A DNA stretch of 64,000 bases from assembly GCA_031286615.1 (NCBI GenBank), contig JAITUA010000007.1, positions 1 to 64,000 of the forward strand, given 5' to 3'. Below, piece by piece: positions 37,393-46,155 of this stretch. The notes under the pieces were generated by a model. It was given only the letters and a program-made list of their open reading frames with translations. It had not been told where the DNA came from and did not search any database. The translations under genes were made by a program, and so were the position numbers. Numbering within the stretch: the stretch's first letter is position 1; each line of letters starts with the position of its first letter. This DNA is from Chryseobacterium sp. (GTDB taxonomy: Bacteria > Bacteroidota > Bacteroidia > Flavobacteriales > Weeksellaceae).

Positions 37393-37439
37393 AAAGTAAA
37401 AATACTAATATTTTGAAAAACTATGTGTTAAATAAGTTT

Positions 37440-37447
37440 TATCTTTG
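37440..37447 (+). promoter_or_regulatory. fabH -7 box
   Basis: TATCTTTG, 18 bases before the ATG at 37466. It overlaps the upstream alternative TTG start, supporting the ATG. TTTG at 37412-37415 is 24 bases away, slightly beyond the usual spacing. Confidence 0.6.
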
Positions 37448-37465
37448 CCAAAATTAAAAAACTAT

Positions 37466-38488
37466 ATGATTAAAAGTACAATAAAAGGTGTGGGATTTTA
37501 TGTTCCAGATAACGTTGTTACAAATGATGATTTAGCAAAACTGATGACTACCAATGATGAATGGATTACGGAAAGAACGGGTATCAAGGAACGAAGACAT
37601 AGAAAAAACAGGAATGACGCTCAGGAAACTACGGCTTATTTAGGATTTAAAGCCTCAGAAAAAGCTATTCAGAATGCAGGTCTTACCTCAAAAGATATTG
37701 ATTTTATTGTTTTTGCAACCCTTTCTCCGGATTACTATTTTCCTGGAAGTGGGGTATTGCTTCAGGATATGCTTGGATGTGATACCATTGGAGCATTGGA
37801 CGTAAGAAATCAATGTTCCGGGTTTGTATATTCTATGAGTGTTGCAAATGCATTTATTAAATCAGGTACTTATAAAAATATTCTTGTGGTAGGAGCAGAG
37901 GTTCATTCTTTCGGATTAGATTTTTCTGATGAAGGAAGAGGGGTTTCTGTTATTTTCGGAGATGGAGCAGGAGCTGTGGTACTTTCAGCTTCGGAAGATG
38001 AAAATTCAGGAGATATTTTAGCCGTAAATATGCATTCTGAAGGAAAATATGCAGACGAACTTTGTACTCAGTTCCCGGGTTCAAAATTCGGATGGAGTGA
38101 CAGAATGAGAAAAGAACCTGAAAATGTAACCAACAAAGAAGTATATCCAATCATGAACGGAAACTTCGTGTTCAAGCATGCCGTAACAAGATTTCCTGAA
38201 ACAATGATGGAAGCCTTGAACAAAGCAGGAAAAACAGTTGAAGATCTTGATATGTTTATTCCACACCAGGCGAACCTTAGAATTGCTCAGTTTGTACAGG
38301 ATAAATTCGGATTACCGAACGAAAAAGTATTTAACAATATTCAGAAATACGGAAACACAACCGCTGCTTCTATTCCCATTGCTTTAAGTGAAGCAATTGA
38401 ACAGGGGAAAATAAAAAGAGGAGATTTGGTCCTTCTTTCGGCTTTCGGAAGCGGATTTACCTGGGGAAGTGTTCTGTTTGAATACTAA
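37466..38488 (+). CDS. fabH: Beta-ketoacyl-ACP synthase III (FabH)
   Basis: Starts fatty-acid synthesis by condensing an acyl-CoA with malonyl-ACP. 340 residues with the full triad: Cys117 (RNQCSGF), His near 266 (IPHQANLRI) and Asn near 296 (YGNTTAASIPIA). ATG at 37466 rather than a TTG 21 bases upstream, which falls in the promoter. It is followed by a repeat-like stretch and a shared terminator. Not in a plsX-fabH operon here, so it may be a second, branched-chain or product-specific FabH. Confidence 0.93.
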   Translation: MIKSTIKGVGFYVPDNVVTNDDLAKLMTTNDEWITERTGIKERRHRKNRNDAQETTAYLGFKASEKAIQNAGLTSKDIDFIVFATLSPDYYFPGSGVLLQDMLGCDTIGALDVRNQCSGFVYSMSVANAFIKSGTYKNILVVGAEVHSFGLDFSDEGRGVSVIFGDGAGAVVLSASEDENSGDILAVNMHSEGKYADELCTQFPGSKFGWSDRMRKEPENVTNKEVYPIMNGNFVFKHAVTRFPETMMEALNKAGKTVEDLDMFIPHQANLRIAQFVQDKFGLPNEKVFNNIQKYGNTTAASIPIALSEAIEQGKIKRGDLVLLSAFGSGFTWGSVLFEY

Positions 38489-38584
38489 GAGAAGAGAATA
38501 ATAAATCGCTTATTGTATCTTATAAAACAGAAACAAAGCTTTATTTTCACTTATATCACAACTGAAGACGTGAAAATTCCCATT

Positions 38585-38640
38585 CTTTGGAGGGGTGGCG
38601 AAAATTCAAAGAATTTTTGACGGGGTGGTTGGCAGCATCT
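38585..38640. repeat. Intergenic repeat-like stretch with internal symmetry
   Basis: ATTCTTTGGAGGGGTGGC is followed by ATTCAAAGAAT and GACGGGGTGG; TTCTTTG pairs with CAAAGAA. G-rich words contrast with the AT-rich surroundings. A dispersed element is suspected; no second copy in the window. Confidence 0.4.
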
Positions 38641-38655
38641 ACTCACTAAACAACA

Positions 38656-38690
38656 TAAAAAAGCCGCAGAACTTTAGTTCTGCGGCTTTT
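38656..38690. terminator. Bidirectional terminator between fabH and the thioredoxin-fold gene
   Basis: AAAAAAGCCGCAGAAC and GTTCTGCGGCTTTT with a 3-4 base loop, flanked by A and T tracts. Confidence 0.93.
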
Positions 38691-38708
38691 TACTTTATGC
38701 ATTTCTAA

Positions 38709-39869
38709 TTAAAGGCTTTTCAATAATTTTTCGGTATCAGTAGAATCCTGTCCTGTGCTTTTTGCCAGTTCAATAGACTTTTCAGCCCATGTCTTTGCAT
38801 TTTTTTTATCACCAATCTTATTGTAAAGATTAGCTAAAGTATCAGTATTTGCAAAATTCTGATCTTTCTTTACAGATTCCTGTGCCCATACAATTGCTTT
38901 TTCCAGAGAAGTCTTACTGCTTACATTTTCAAAGAAGTTCCATGCAAGAGAATTCAGCTCTTCAGAACCTGCTGCAGAATAGTCTTTGTACAAATCAAGA
39001 ATCAGTTTTTCATACTCAGGAATATCTTTATTCTTTAAAGCTCTGTTAGCTTTCATTCTTTTTAAGACCTTGTCAGCTTCTTCTTTGCTAAGAAATTTCT
39101 GAGTTTCAGACATGAAATAGTTGTCATCCCATTTTTTGGTCTCAGCATTATATGCTTTTTTGGAAACAGTATTCAGTTTGATGTTTTTGTCAAACTTTTC
39201 ATACTTATCTTCCGGAAAGAATTTAACGATATCTGCTTTTTTATCCTGAAAAATCTTGTATAAAGGGCTGTCTATAGTTTGAACCCCTGAAAGAAGCATT
39301 TGAACATCTTCCTGATCCAAAGTTGGTTTCTGCTGGAAATAACGGTTAAGTACTTTACCGGCAAACTCAGCATCATTATACATAGTAAGCCCTGCCAGAT
39401 TCTTTAAAAACTCAGGATCTTTTTCTCCTTTCTCAAACTGCTCCTTCAGAGAAGTTAATCTCTTGTTCGGATCTTCAGCATCTTTGGCAAACTGGATGAA
39501 ATCTTTTTCTTCAACATATCCCAGAGTTCTGTGCACCGCTTCACCGTTTCCGTCAATAAACAGATAAGTAGGGAATGCTTTTACATTATATTTCTTAGCC
39601 AACTCAATTCCTTCACCCTTTTCCATATCAATTTTAGCATTGATAAAGTGAGAATTATAGTAGTCACCCACAGACTGAAGTGGGAAAATATTTTTTACCA
39701 TTAGTTTACAAGGTCCACACCATGAAGCATATGCATCTATAAAGACCAGTTTTTTTTCTTTTTTTGCTTTGGCAAGGATAGAGGCAAAATTGCCGTCTTC
39801 AAACTTAATTCCCTGTGCCCATGCAAGAACTCCTATAAAGATTGAGGAAAGTATTGCTATTTTTTTCAT
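38709..39869 (-). CDS. Exported thioredoxin-fold protein with helical C-terminal half
   Basis: The start at 39869 gives 386 residues with a signal peptide ending LAWAQ. The longer frame adds 18 residues that read through the promoter. The thioredoxin domain (about 20-140) has an intact WCGPC active site and cis-proline AFPTYLF. The remaining 240 residues are helical, TPR-like (SVKKDQNFANTDTLANLYNK). Likely periplasmic disulfide reductase/isomerase. A -7 box TACATTTG lies at 39894-39887. Confidence 0.85.
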   Translation of the reverse strand: MKKIAILSSIFIGVLAWAQGIKFEDGNFASILAKAKKEKKLVFIDAYASWCGPCKLMVKNIFPLQSVGDYYNSHFINAKIDMEKGEGIELAKKYNVKAFPTYLFIDGNGEAVHRTLGYVEEKDFIQFAKDAEDPNKRLTSLKEQFEKGEKDPEFLKNLAGLTMYNDAEFAGKVLNRYFQQKPTLDQEDVQMLLSGVQTIDSPLYKIFQDKKADIVKFFPEDKYEKFDKNIKLNTVSKKAYNAETKKWDDNYFMSETQKFLSKEEADKVLKRMKANRALKNKDIPEYEKLILDLYKDYSAAGSEELNSLAWNFFENVSSKTSLEKAIVWAQESVKKDQNFANTDTLANLYNKIGDKKNAKTWAEKSIELAKSTGQDSTDTEKLLKSL

Positions 39870-39886
39870 AAAACTTTTATTCCCTG

Positions 39887-39894
39887 CAAATGTA
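39887..39894 (-). promoter_or_regulatory. -7 box of the thioredoxin-fold gene
   Basis: Minus-strand TACATTTG, 17 bases before the chosen ATG (39869); supports the shorter start. Confidence 0.55.
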
Positions 39895-40169
39895 ATAAAT
39901 ATGATGACACGTGAGCCGTCCACATTGAAAATAATTATTAAGGAACTTTAGTTTTAAAACAGACATCGGTTCATATGAAGGAAAATCATTTATTGTTTTG
40001 GTCTAATTATTAAAATTAATGTAAATCATTGTTTTAAGTTAAATGATTAAATTTCAATATAATGTTTTAATAAAAAATAAAATATCACTAGTTTTGTAAA
40101 AAAACAAAAAGACACCCAGTGAAAATAATGATGAATTATTATAAAATAAAAATAATAATTTGTTTCTGT

Positions 40170-41795
40170 ATGTCTAAGAATCTCCTGAAATTTTTGTTTT
40201 TGCTGGTAACGGCAGTCCCCATATTCGCTCAGAAAAAAAACAGCTTTGACCTTATCTGTGAAAGAACTTCTTCTGTTACGGCGTATAAGGATTTACCAAA
40301 AGCGATTAAGACAGCTGACTCTCTTTATATGCTGGCACAGAAGCCTTCTGAGAAAATACAGTGTCTTATTCTCTCTTCAGAACTTTATCATCATGCAGGC
40401 GAGCTTAAAAAGGCAATTTGTTATAGTGAAAATGCCCACTCGGTAATCAATCAGATTAATGATCCCGAACGGATGGCTGTTGTAACCAGACTACTTGCCA
40501 GGCAATATAGACAGGTAGGGTTATACGAAAGATCTAAAAAATACATTTTAAAAGGGCTGGAAGCTTCCGGCAGGATTACCGATTTTCAAAAAAGCAATGA
40601 AGCGGCAGGGCTCCTGAATCAGGAAATGGCTTTCTACGAAATGGAGCTGGGTAATTACTCTAATGCAATACGATTCATAGAATCTTCCCTGAAGTATTTT
40701 GAAAGAATAAACAGTCATAACGAAAACAGAACGGCTGCTGCTTCTTATCAGTTGATGGGTGATGTTTATTTCAAACTTAACGACTATTCTGTTTCAGAGA
40801 ATTATTACAGAAAAGCTGAAGGTTTGCTTAAGGGAGGAAGCTGTACACTCGGATTGGTTTATAATGGTCTGGGAGGAATCCGCCTGAAGCAGAAAAACTG
40901 GAAAGATGCCGAACTATACCTGAAAAAAGCAGAAAAAATAGCAGATACTTCCCGAAGTCTTACATTGAAAAAAGCTGTATACTCTAATATCAATGATTAC
41001 TATGAAGGAATGGGGGATAATTTCAAAGCCTCTTTATATGCCGTGAAATATGTGAGAACGTACGACAGTATTGCGGCACGTAATCAAAGTTTCACAATGA
41101 AAGGTGCAGAGATTCCAAAAGTGAAGACCAGCAAAAAGAATAGACAGATGAATCTGGTGAAAAATGCTACTATTGTTGTTCTGTTTACTTTATTGGTTGG
41201 TTTACTTGTTTTCTTCAGGACAAAGCAGAAAAAACAACGTTCAAAGTTCAGAAATATCATAAGAGCTCAGTTGAATATGATCAGCAGAAGTAACCATCCT
41301 TTAAAACAATCTGATGGTTCTGAGTTTTCCAATATATCTGTGGAAGAAATTGATGAAAAAGATTCTGAAACAGACCGAAGACGGAATGATTCTCTGATGA
41401 CTTCCGAAACAGAATCAAAATTGCTTGAACTTCTTGAAGATTTTGAGAAAGGTGATCTCTATAACAATAAAGGAATGTCTCTTTCTTTCCTTGCAGGTGA
41501 ATTGAATACCAATACAAAATATCTGTCTTATGTAATCAATCAGCATAAGAGTGCTGATTTTAAATCGTATGTCAACCGTTTGAGAATCAAATACATTGTG
41601 GATAAACTGATCAATGATGAGAAGTACAGACAATACAAAATAAGCATCCTCGCTGATGAATGCGGCTTCTCTTCGCACAGTAAATTTGCTGCAGTTTTCA
41701 AAGCAGTTACAGACTATTCACCATCAGCCTATATCAAATATCTTGATGCTGAAAATCAATCAGATAAAAATGTTCATTTTCCTGAAAATGATTAA
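40170..41795 (+). CDS. TPR-transmembrane-AraC hybrid regulator
   Basis: 541 residues from the start at 40170, which gives a clean signal (FLFLLVTAVPIFAQ). The first 17 codons of the longer frame are Lys/Ile-rich intergenic-type. Layout: exported tetratricopeptide repeats (about 55-310; MGDVYFKLNDYSVSENYYRKAE), one TM helix (about 330-350), a basic linker, then an AraC-type double HTH (about 430-530; SLSFLAGELNTNTKYLSY, SILADECGFSSHSKFAAVF). This Bacteroidota class probably senses at the envelope and binds DNA at the inner face. A TAGTTTTG box is at 40089-40096. Target unknown. Confidence 0.85.
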   Translation: MSKNLLKFLFLLVTAVPIFAQKKNSFDLICERTSSVTAYKDLPKAIKTADSLYMLAQKPSEKIQCLILSSELYHHAGELKKAICYSENAHSVINQINDPERMAVVTRLLARQYRQVGLYERSKKYILKGLEASGRITDFQKSNEAAGLLNQEMAFYEMELGNYSNAIRFIESSLKYFERINSHNENRTAAASYQLMGDVYFKLNDYSVSENYYRKAEGLLKGGSCTLGLVYNGLGGIRLKQKNWKDAELYLKKAEKIADTSRSLTLKKAVYSNINDYYEGMGDNFKASLYAVKYVRTYDSIAARNQSFTMKGAEIPKVKTSKKNRQMNLVKNATIVVLFTLLVGLLVFFRTKQKKQRSKFRNIIRAQLNMISRSNHPLKQSDGSEFSNISVEEIDEKDSETDRRRNDSLMTSETESKLLELLEDFEKGDLYNNKGMSLSFLAGELNTNTKYLSYVINQHKSADFKSYVNRLRIKYIVDKLINDEKYRQYKISILADECGFSSHSKFAAVFKAVTDYSPSAYIKYLDAENQSDKNVHFPEND

Positions 41796-41841
41796 AAAGA
41801 GATAGTTTTTTAAATTCTATCTTGCCATTTTCACGAAAATG
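41775..41841. promoter_or_regulatory. Twin palindromes CATTTTC-nn-GAAAATG
   Basis: Perfect 7-bp half-sites with two-base spacers at 41775-41790 (overlapping the end of the TPR-AraC gene) and 41826-41841, 51 bp apart (about five helical turns). They lie upstream of the TATCTTTG box at 41878. Candidate regulator-binding pair. Confidence 0.5.
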
Positions 41842-41877
41842 AACAACCTATTATTTTACAGAAACCCTTTGCTATCC

Positions 41878-42146
41878 TATCTTTGCGCCAGTTCGAGGGA
41901 AATGAACACACTTATACTACAGCTTATCTCTTTTAATTTTTGAAGAGATATCTCTTTTTCTGAAATAAGATACATCATAAGATAATCCCTCAGCTGAAAA
42001 CTAAGCTATGAAAATTAATATATAGAACAAGTGTATATTTCATTATTGAGACATCCACGATTCCCATTTTATTTTCAAAGGAAATATTCTGCTCAGAATA
42101 TGAACCATAACTCATAATCGGGGTTGATTGCCCGGTTTTTTTTCAG
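41878..42146 (+). ncRNA. Candidate structured noncoding RNA
   Basis: A TATCTTTG box (41878-41885) precedes a stretch that can fold into a long rod: AATGAA pairs with TTCATT and ACACTT with AAGTGT, separated by a small internal loop; further in, AGCTTA pairs with TAAGCT; the centre holds the palindrome AAGAGATATCTCTT. Near 42124-42146 a short CGGG/CCCG stem precedes eight T. A rod with internal loops recalls 6S-type RNAs, but this is shape only; promoter and end are inferred. Confidence 0.35.
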
Positions 42147-42163
42147 TCAAGTTTTTTTAAGTG

Positions 42164-42189
42164 CAAATCCACAGAAGTCTGTGGATTTG
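42164..42189. terminator. Perfect hairpin beside the first small lipoprotein gene
   Basis: CAAATCCACAGA and TCTGTGGATTTG, 12-bp perfect arms with a two-base centre, just beyond the minus-strand stop at 42195. It lacks a good T tract on the minus strand, so it may be a weak terminator or 3' stabiliser. Confidence 0.5.
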
Positions 42190-42194
42190 TGATT

Positions 42195-42404
42195 TTATTT
42201 AACTTTTACACTGTCGGGTTTTGCTTTTAAAGTATCGGCAGCTGCCGGAGCGGGTATAGAATTGGCTACAGCAGAATCACCCATTCTGTTTCTTAAAGAA
42301 TCCTTGTTATGGGCGTCTTTGTATTCCTCTCTTTTTTCTTTATTCTGAGCACAACTTCCAAGGAAAAGAAGTCCAAGAACTGCTCCTATCCATAATTTTT
42401 TCAT
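42195..42404 (-). CDS. Small lipoprotein of unknown function
   Basis: A 69-residue predicted lipoprotein: MKKLWIGAVLGLLFLGSC with Cys18, then a charged stretch and a Pro/Ala-rich tail ending DTLKAKPDSVKVK. The tail resembles that of the lipoprotein at 42690-42911 (DTMTTK, then PDSIKIK), so the two are probably paralogues. Its promoter box abuts a 7-bp tandem repeat. Confidence 0.75.
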   Translation of the reverse strand: MKKLWIGAVLGLLFLGSCAQNKEKREEYKDAHNKDSLRNRMGDSAVANSIPAPAAADTLKAKPDSVKVK

Positions 42405-42433
42405 AGTAGTATATTTTAAGGTTTGGTATTAAT

Positions 42434-42488
42434 CAAATATAAAGATAAAAGATAAAAGATAAAAGATAAAAGATAAAAGATAAAAGAT
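42434..42488 (-). repeat. Heptanucleotide microsatellite at a promoter
   Basis: Six perfect tandem GATAAAA units (42444-42485) plus a partial one. On the minus strand the tract ends 2 bases before a TATATTTG -7 box (42441-42434) that lies 29 bases upstream of the lipoprotein start (42404). The tract therefore fills the spacer and the -33 region. Copy-number change by slippage would shift upstream DNA by 7 bp per unit, a possible expression switch. Confidence 0.75.
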
Positions 42489-42502
42489 CTTGTTATTAAA
42501 AT

Positions 42503-42570
42503 TCAATAGGGCTGGGTTTTAATCCACCTAACTATACATATTACACCCATTGGCTTTAGCCAAAACCTAA
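42503..42570 (+). repeat. Two-hairpin REP-like element, copy 3
   Basis: CAATAGG, then TGGGTTTTAATCCA (stem kept through one G-T pair), a 20-base spacer and TTGGCTTTAGCCAAAACC. Most diverged in hairpin 1, intact in hairpin 2. Confidence 0.75.
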
Positions 42571-42629
42571 AATAACAGTCTTTCAAGCCAAAACTTCATT
42601 ATAGTTCCAACATTTCCGGTTATTCAATA

Positions 42630-42662
42630 AAAAAATCTGCAGCGCTTTCATCTGCAGATTTT
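42630..42662 (-). terminator. Terminator of the second small lipoprotein gene
   Basis: Minus-strand AAAATCTGCAG, 9-base loop, CTGCAGATTTTTTT; 27 bases past the stop at 42690. Confidence 0.85.
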
Positions 42663-42689
42663 CCATTTTAAATTGAACGTATATCAATA

Positions 42690-42911
42690 CTATTTGACTG
42701 GAGACATTACCGCAGAATCCTTTTTAATCTTGATACTGTCAGGATTTGTCATTTTTGTAGTCATGGTATCAGTGGTTGTAGGCGGCACACTTTTCTGTGT
42801 ATTGTCTACCGTCGCTGAATCACGGTTGCTTGATGACATTGTCGATTCTTTGGTTCCACAGCTCACTGCAAATATTCCTATTCCAACGGCTGTTAGCAAT
42901 AACTTTTTCAT
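42690..42911 (-). CDS. Small lipoprotein of unknown function
   Basis: A 73-residue predicted lipoprotein: MKKLLLTAVGIGIFAVSC (Cys18), then a Ser/Thr-rich low-complexity segment and a NPDSIKIKKDSAV tail. Similar in layout and tail to the lipoprotein at 42195-42404, hence a probable paralogue. It has its own terminator. No catalytic or binding motif is seen. Confidence 0.7.
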   Translation of the reverse strand: MKKLLLTAVGIGIFAVSCGTKESTMSSSNRDSATVDNTQKSVPPTTTDTMTTKMTNPDSIKIKKDSAVMSPVK

Positions 42912-43284
42912 ACTATTTTATTTTGGGGTGTATGTGTATTAAAAATCAACAATTATTCCTAAGAGGGTAAGGGAAATCGTAAAATATAGGTAAAGTTTGT
43001 TAAAAGATGTTAGGTAGATGGTAAAAGGTAGCAGATTGTAGGGATTAGGGGTTAGGAGTTAGAGTGTGGGAGAGTTAGAGGGAACAGAGGTTAGGGCATT
43101 GACTACTGAGTATCGGAGGAGTAAAAGTGTATTTCTGGATGCCAGTAGCCTTAAACTTTAAACTTTAAACCTTGAACCTTGAATTCCGCATCCCGAACCT
43201 CGCATCCCGTCTATCTCCACAAAAAAGCCCCGAAACCGAAATTCCGAGGCTGTTTAATCATTTATCAATGATCATTTATCGTTA
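42912..43284. other. 373-bp gene-free region with purine-word spacer
   Basis: From about 43015 to 43210 it reads as low-complexity phrases: GGGATTAGGGGTTAGGAG, GGGAGAGTTAGAGG, then TTTAAACTTTAAACCTTGAAC and CGCATCCCG words. No gene. The pruA terminator follows at 43221-43251. Confidence 0.6.
43221..43251 (-). terminator. Terminator of the P5C dehydrogenase gene
   Basis: Minus strand: AGCCTCG, 12-base loop, CGGGGCT (one U-G pair), then TTTTTT. Confidence 0.8.
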
Positions 43285-44910
43285 TTACCCTAGGTATGGA
43301 TATTTGTAGTTTTTTGGAGAAACAAACGTTTCTTTTACGCTTCTTACAGAAACCCATCTTAGAAGATTCATTTTAGAACCTGCTTTATCATTTGTTCCTG
43401 AAGCTCTACCACCACCGAAAGGCTGTTGTCCTACTACAGCACCTGTTGGCTTATCGTTGATGTAGAAGTTACCTGAAGCATTCTCTAAAGCTTTATAAGC
43501 TTCACTGATTGCGTAACGGTCTTGTGAGAACACAGAACCTGTTAATGAATAAGGAGAAGTAGTATCTACCAGTTTTAGAGTTTCTTTCCAGTCCTGATCT
43601 TCATATACGTAGATTGATAAGATTGGGCCGAAGATTTCTTCTACCATACTTTCGTAGTGAGGGTTTGTAGTTTCAATTACTGTTGGGTGTACGAACCATC
43701 CTTTAGAATCGTCATATTTCCCACCAATAGCAACAGTAGCTTCACCTGAAGCATTAGCTCTGTCGATATACCCTTTACATTTTTCGAAAGAATTTTTGTC
43801 GATTACCGCGTTTACGAAGTTAGAAGTATCTTCCGGAGAACCTACTTTGATAGAGTTCATTTGAGTTTCCATTACTTTTTTCACGTCAGCCCAAAGAGAC
43901 TTAGGTACATAAGCTCTTGAAGCAGCAGAACATTTTTGTCCCTGATATTCAAAAGCACCTCTTACCAATGCAGTAGCTACAGCTTCTACGTTAGCAGATG
44001 GGTGAGCAATTACAAAATCTTTACCACCTGTTTCTCCAACAATTCTTGGATATGTTCTGTAGTTGTGGATATTGTCACCAATCATTTTCCACATTCCCTG
44101 GAATACTTTTGTAGAACCTGTGAAGTGAAGACCAGCAAAATCACGGTGAGCCAATACTTTTTCAGCAGTTTCTTTTCCATCTGTAAAGATCATGTTGATT
44201 ACCCCGGCAGGAAGACCCGCTTCTGTCAATACATCCATGATTACTTTTGCAGAATATACCTGCTTGTCAGAAGGCTTCCAAACGACAACGTTTCCTAACA
44301 TTGCCATACAAGTAGGAAGATTTCCGGAAATAGCTGTAAAGTTGAACGGAGTTACTGCAAAACAAAATCCTTCCAATGGTCTGTACTCAACACGGTTCCA
44401 GATCCCATTGTCAGAAACCGGCTGCTCAGCATACATTTCTGTCATGAACTTTACGTTGAATCTTAAGAAGTCGATGAACTCACAAGCTGCATCAATTTCA
44501 GCCTGGTGTACATTTTTAGACTGTCCGATCATTGTAGCAGCATTAATTACATCTCTGTAAGGACCAGCCAAAAGATCAGCTGCCTTTAAGAAAATTGCTG
44601 CACGCTGTTCCCAGCCTAGTTCATTCCATTCCTGTTTAGCTGCCAATGCCGCGTTGATAGCGTCATCCACATGCTGCATACCACCCTGATAGTAGAAACC
44701 GAAGTCATGAGCATGATCCTGAGGAGACTGAAGCTGTACTTTTGTATCAGTTTTCACTTCTTTTCCATTGATGATCATTGGAACTTCTACCTTCTCAGCC
44801 CACATTTTTTTATAAGTGTCGATAAGGCTTTTAACTTCCGGAGATCCCGGTTCATAAGAATTTACCGGCTCATTTACCGCTAATGGTACTTGCGAAATTG
44901 CTTTTGACAT
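43285..44910 (-). CDS. pruA: L-glutamate gamma-semialdehyde (P5C) dehydrogenase
   Basis: Oxidises glutamate semialdehyde (from proline or ornithine breakdown) to glutamate with NAD+. 541 residues, the length of the monofunctional group-1 enzymes. The general base Glu lies in GETGGKDF (about residue 293) and the nucleophile Cys in GQKCSAASR (about 327); FHFTGS-like LHFTGSTKVF and the C-terminal PFGGGRASGTNDKAG are intact. Proline dehydrogenase is not in the window. A TAAATTTG box lies at 44960-44953, and it ends at the 43221-43251 hairpin. Confidence 0.95.
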   Translation of the reverse strand: MSKAISQVPLAVNEPVNSYEPGSPEVKSLIDTYKKMWAEKVEVPMIINGKEVKTDTKVQLQSPQDHAHDFGFYYQGGMQHVDDAINAALAAKQEWNELGWEQRAAIFLKAADLLAGPYRDVINAATMIGQSKNVHQAEIDAACEFIDFLRFNVKFMTEMYAEQPVSDNGIWNRVEYRPLEGFCFAVTPFNFTAISGNLPTCMAMLGNVVVWKPSDKQVYSAKVIMDVLTEAGLPAGVINMIFTDGKETAEKVLAHRDFAGLHFTGSTKVFQGMWKMIGDNIHNYRTYPRIVGETGGKDFVIAHPSANVEAVATALVRGAFEYQGQKCSAASRAYVPKSLWADVKKVMETQMNSIKVGSPEDTSNFVNAVIDKNSFEKCKGYIDRANASGEATVAIGGKYDDSKGWFVHPTVIETTNPHYESMVEEIFGPILSIYVYEDQDWKETLKLVDTTSPYSLTGSVFSQDRYAISEAYKALENASGNFYINDKPTGAVVGQQPFGGGRASGTNDKAGSKMNLLRWVSVRSVKETFVSPKNYKYPYLG

Positions 44911-45318
44911 ATTACGTTTTATTATTTTATTAAATTAAATAAGATGTGTATACAAATTTACGATAATTATAAGGAAAGAAAAAAATACCGTCTGTTTTTA
45001 TGAAATAAAGCTTATTCTTAAGTAATCGTTAATGAATAAAGTTTTTTTAACATGTCGTATTGAGAATAAGAGATGTATTTATTCGATTTTTTAAATAGAA
45101 GAAAAAGATGAGGCGGATAATCATAATTATAGGAATAGGGACAATAAAAAAATTGTCATAGTTCAAAAGTAATGATTAAGTGTTGTGAATAAGGGATTTA
45201 CTATGAAATGTTAAAATTACATAAAATTGTATTTGTTGCGATTTTGAACATTTTAAATAATTTTTTTGATAGCCGGGGGTTTAAGATTGTTCTAATTTTA
45301 CACCATTATTAACAGGGT
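44911..45318. other. 408-bp intergenic region upstream of pruA and the secreted unknown
   Basis: AT-rich. A minus-strand TAAATTTG box (44960-44953) lies 42 bases before the pruA start. A short AAAATTGTCAT repeat and GTATTGAGAATAAG words are present, but I see no other structure or gene. Confidence 0.45.
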
Positions 45319-45684
45319 ATGAAAAAAAGAGTCATATTTTTCTCTTTTCTGATATTTTTCTCAGCGTTGTGTGCAGGTCTTTTTGCACATAAAGGGAAAA
45401 CTCAACCATATTCTGATATTCTTTCAAAAATCAATCTCCTTCAGCAGAAATCCGATCAGCAGACCCAGCCTGAAATGTATAGCTTTTCAGATGTTCAGGA
45501 TGTACAGGATTCCAATGACTGGGAGAAAGTGAAATTTGATTACTCAGTACTTGCACAGCAGTGGCTTAATTATTTCTTTGCAGGGTATTCTCACAATACA
45601 CGGGTTGCGACCGTTCAAAATCGTATTTATATTACAGCACCAAGATACATCCTGTATCATTGCCTGCAGATAGCGGGCTGCTAA
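45319..45684 (+). CDS. Small exported protein of unknown function
   Basis: A 121-residue protein with a hydrophobic signal (VIFFSFLIFFSALCAGLFA, about 4-22), then an acidic Gln-rich part and a C-terminal YILYHCLQIAGC with two cysteines. No family recognised. It is 157 bases upstream of ureA on the same strand; no evidence of a functional link. Confidence 0.5.
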   Translation: MKKRVIFFSFLIFFSALCAGLFAHKGKTQPYSDILSKINLLQQKSDQQTQPEMYSFSDVQDVQDSNDWEKVKFDYSVLAQQWLNYFFAGYSHNTRVATVQNRIYITAPRYILYHCLQIAGC

Positions 45685-45841
45685 TCCCTTTTCTTAATTT
45701 TTAATGATCCGTTGTGGTTTGTATTCATGTCAGTACAGATCCGTAAGAATCATTCCCATTTTACATTTTTGAACATATCTGTTTGCCTTTACGGAGAGGT
45801 GAATAGGATATCGTTTGTCCAATTTTAAATAAAAAAATATT

Positions 45842-46144
45842 ATGCACTTAACACCGAGAGAAACGGAGAAGCTTATGCTATTTCTGGCAGGCGAACTCGC
45901 TCTAAAAAGAAAGGCAAGAGGCCTTAAATTAAACTACCCTGAATCAATAGCACTGATCAGCCACTTTTTGCTTGAAGGAGCAAGAGATGGTAAAAAAGTA
46001 GCTGAATTGATGCAGGAAGGCGCTAATCTTCTTACAAAAGAGGATGTAATGCCCGGCGTGTCAGAAATGATCCACGATGTTCAGATTGAAGCCACTTTCC
46101 CGGATGGGACTAAGCTGGTAACCGTACACAACCCAATCCGCTAA
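45842..46144 (+). CDS. ureA: Urease subunit gamma
   Basis: Small structural subunit of nickel urease. 100 residues with the canonical start [21 protein letters not shown] and the end [12 protein letters not shown]. First gene of the urease operon. The 157-bp leader contains CCGTAA (45741-45746) and TTACGG (45789-45794) as a spaced inverted pair and no perfect TAnnTTTG box, so the promoter is unresolved. Confidence 0.97.
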   Translation: MHLTPRETEKLMLFLAGELALKRKARGLKLNYPESIALISHFLLEGARDGKKVAELMQEGANLLTKEDVMPGVSEMIHDVQIEATFPDGTKLVTVHNPIR

Positions 46145-46155
46145 TACTACTGATT

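Larger units (their letters stand above)
41796..42194. other. 399-bp gene-free region
   Basis: Holds one of the twin palindromes, a candidate noncoding transcript (41878 to about 42146) and a 12-bp hairpin (42164-42189). The only small frame after the promoter box encodes MNTLILQLISFNF and is not convincing. Confidence 0.6.

Noticed and set aside
41895-41945. 13-codon peptide after the TATCTTTG box
   Set aside because: Too short and hydrophobic without pattern; the sequence is better explained as part of a folded RNA.
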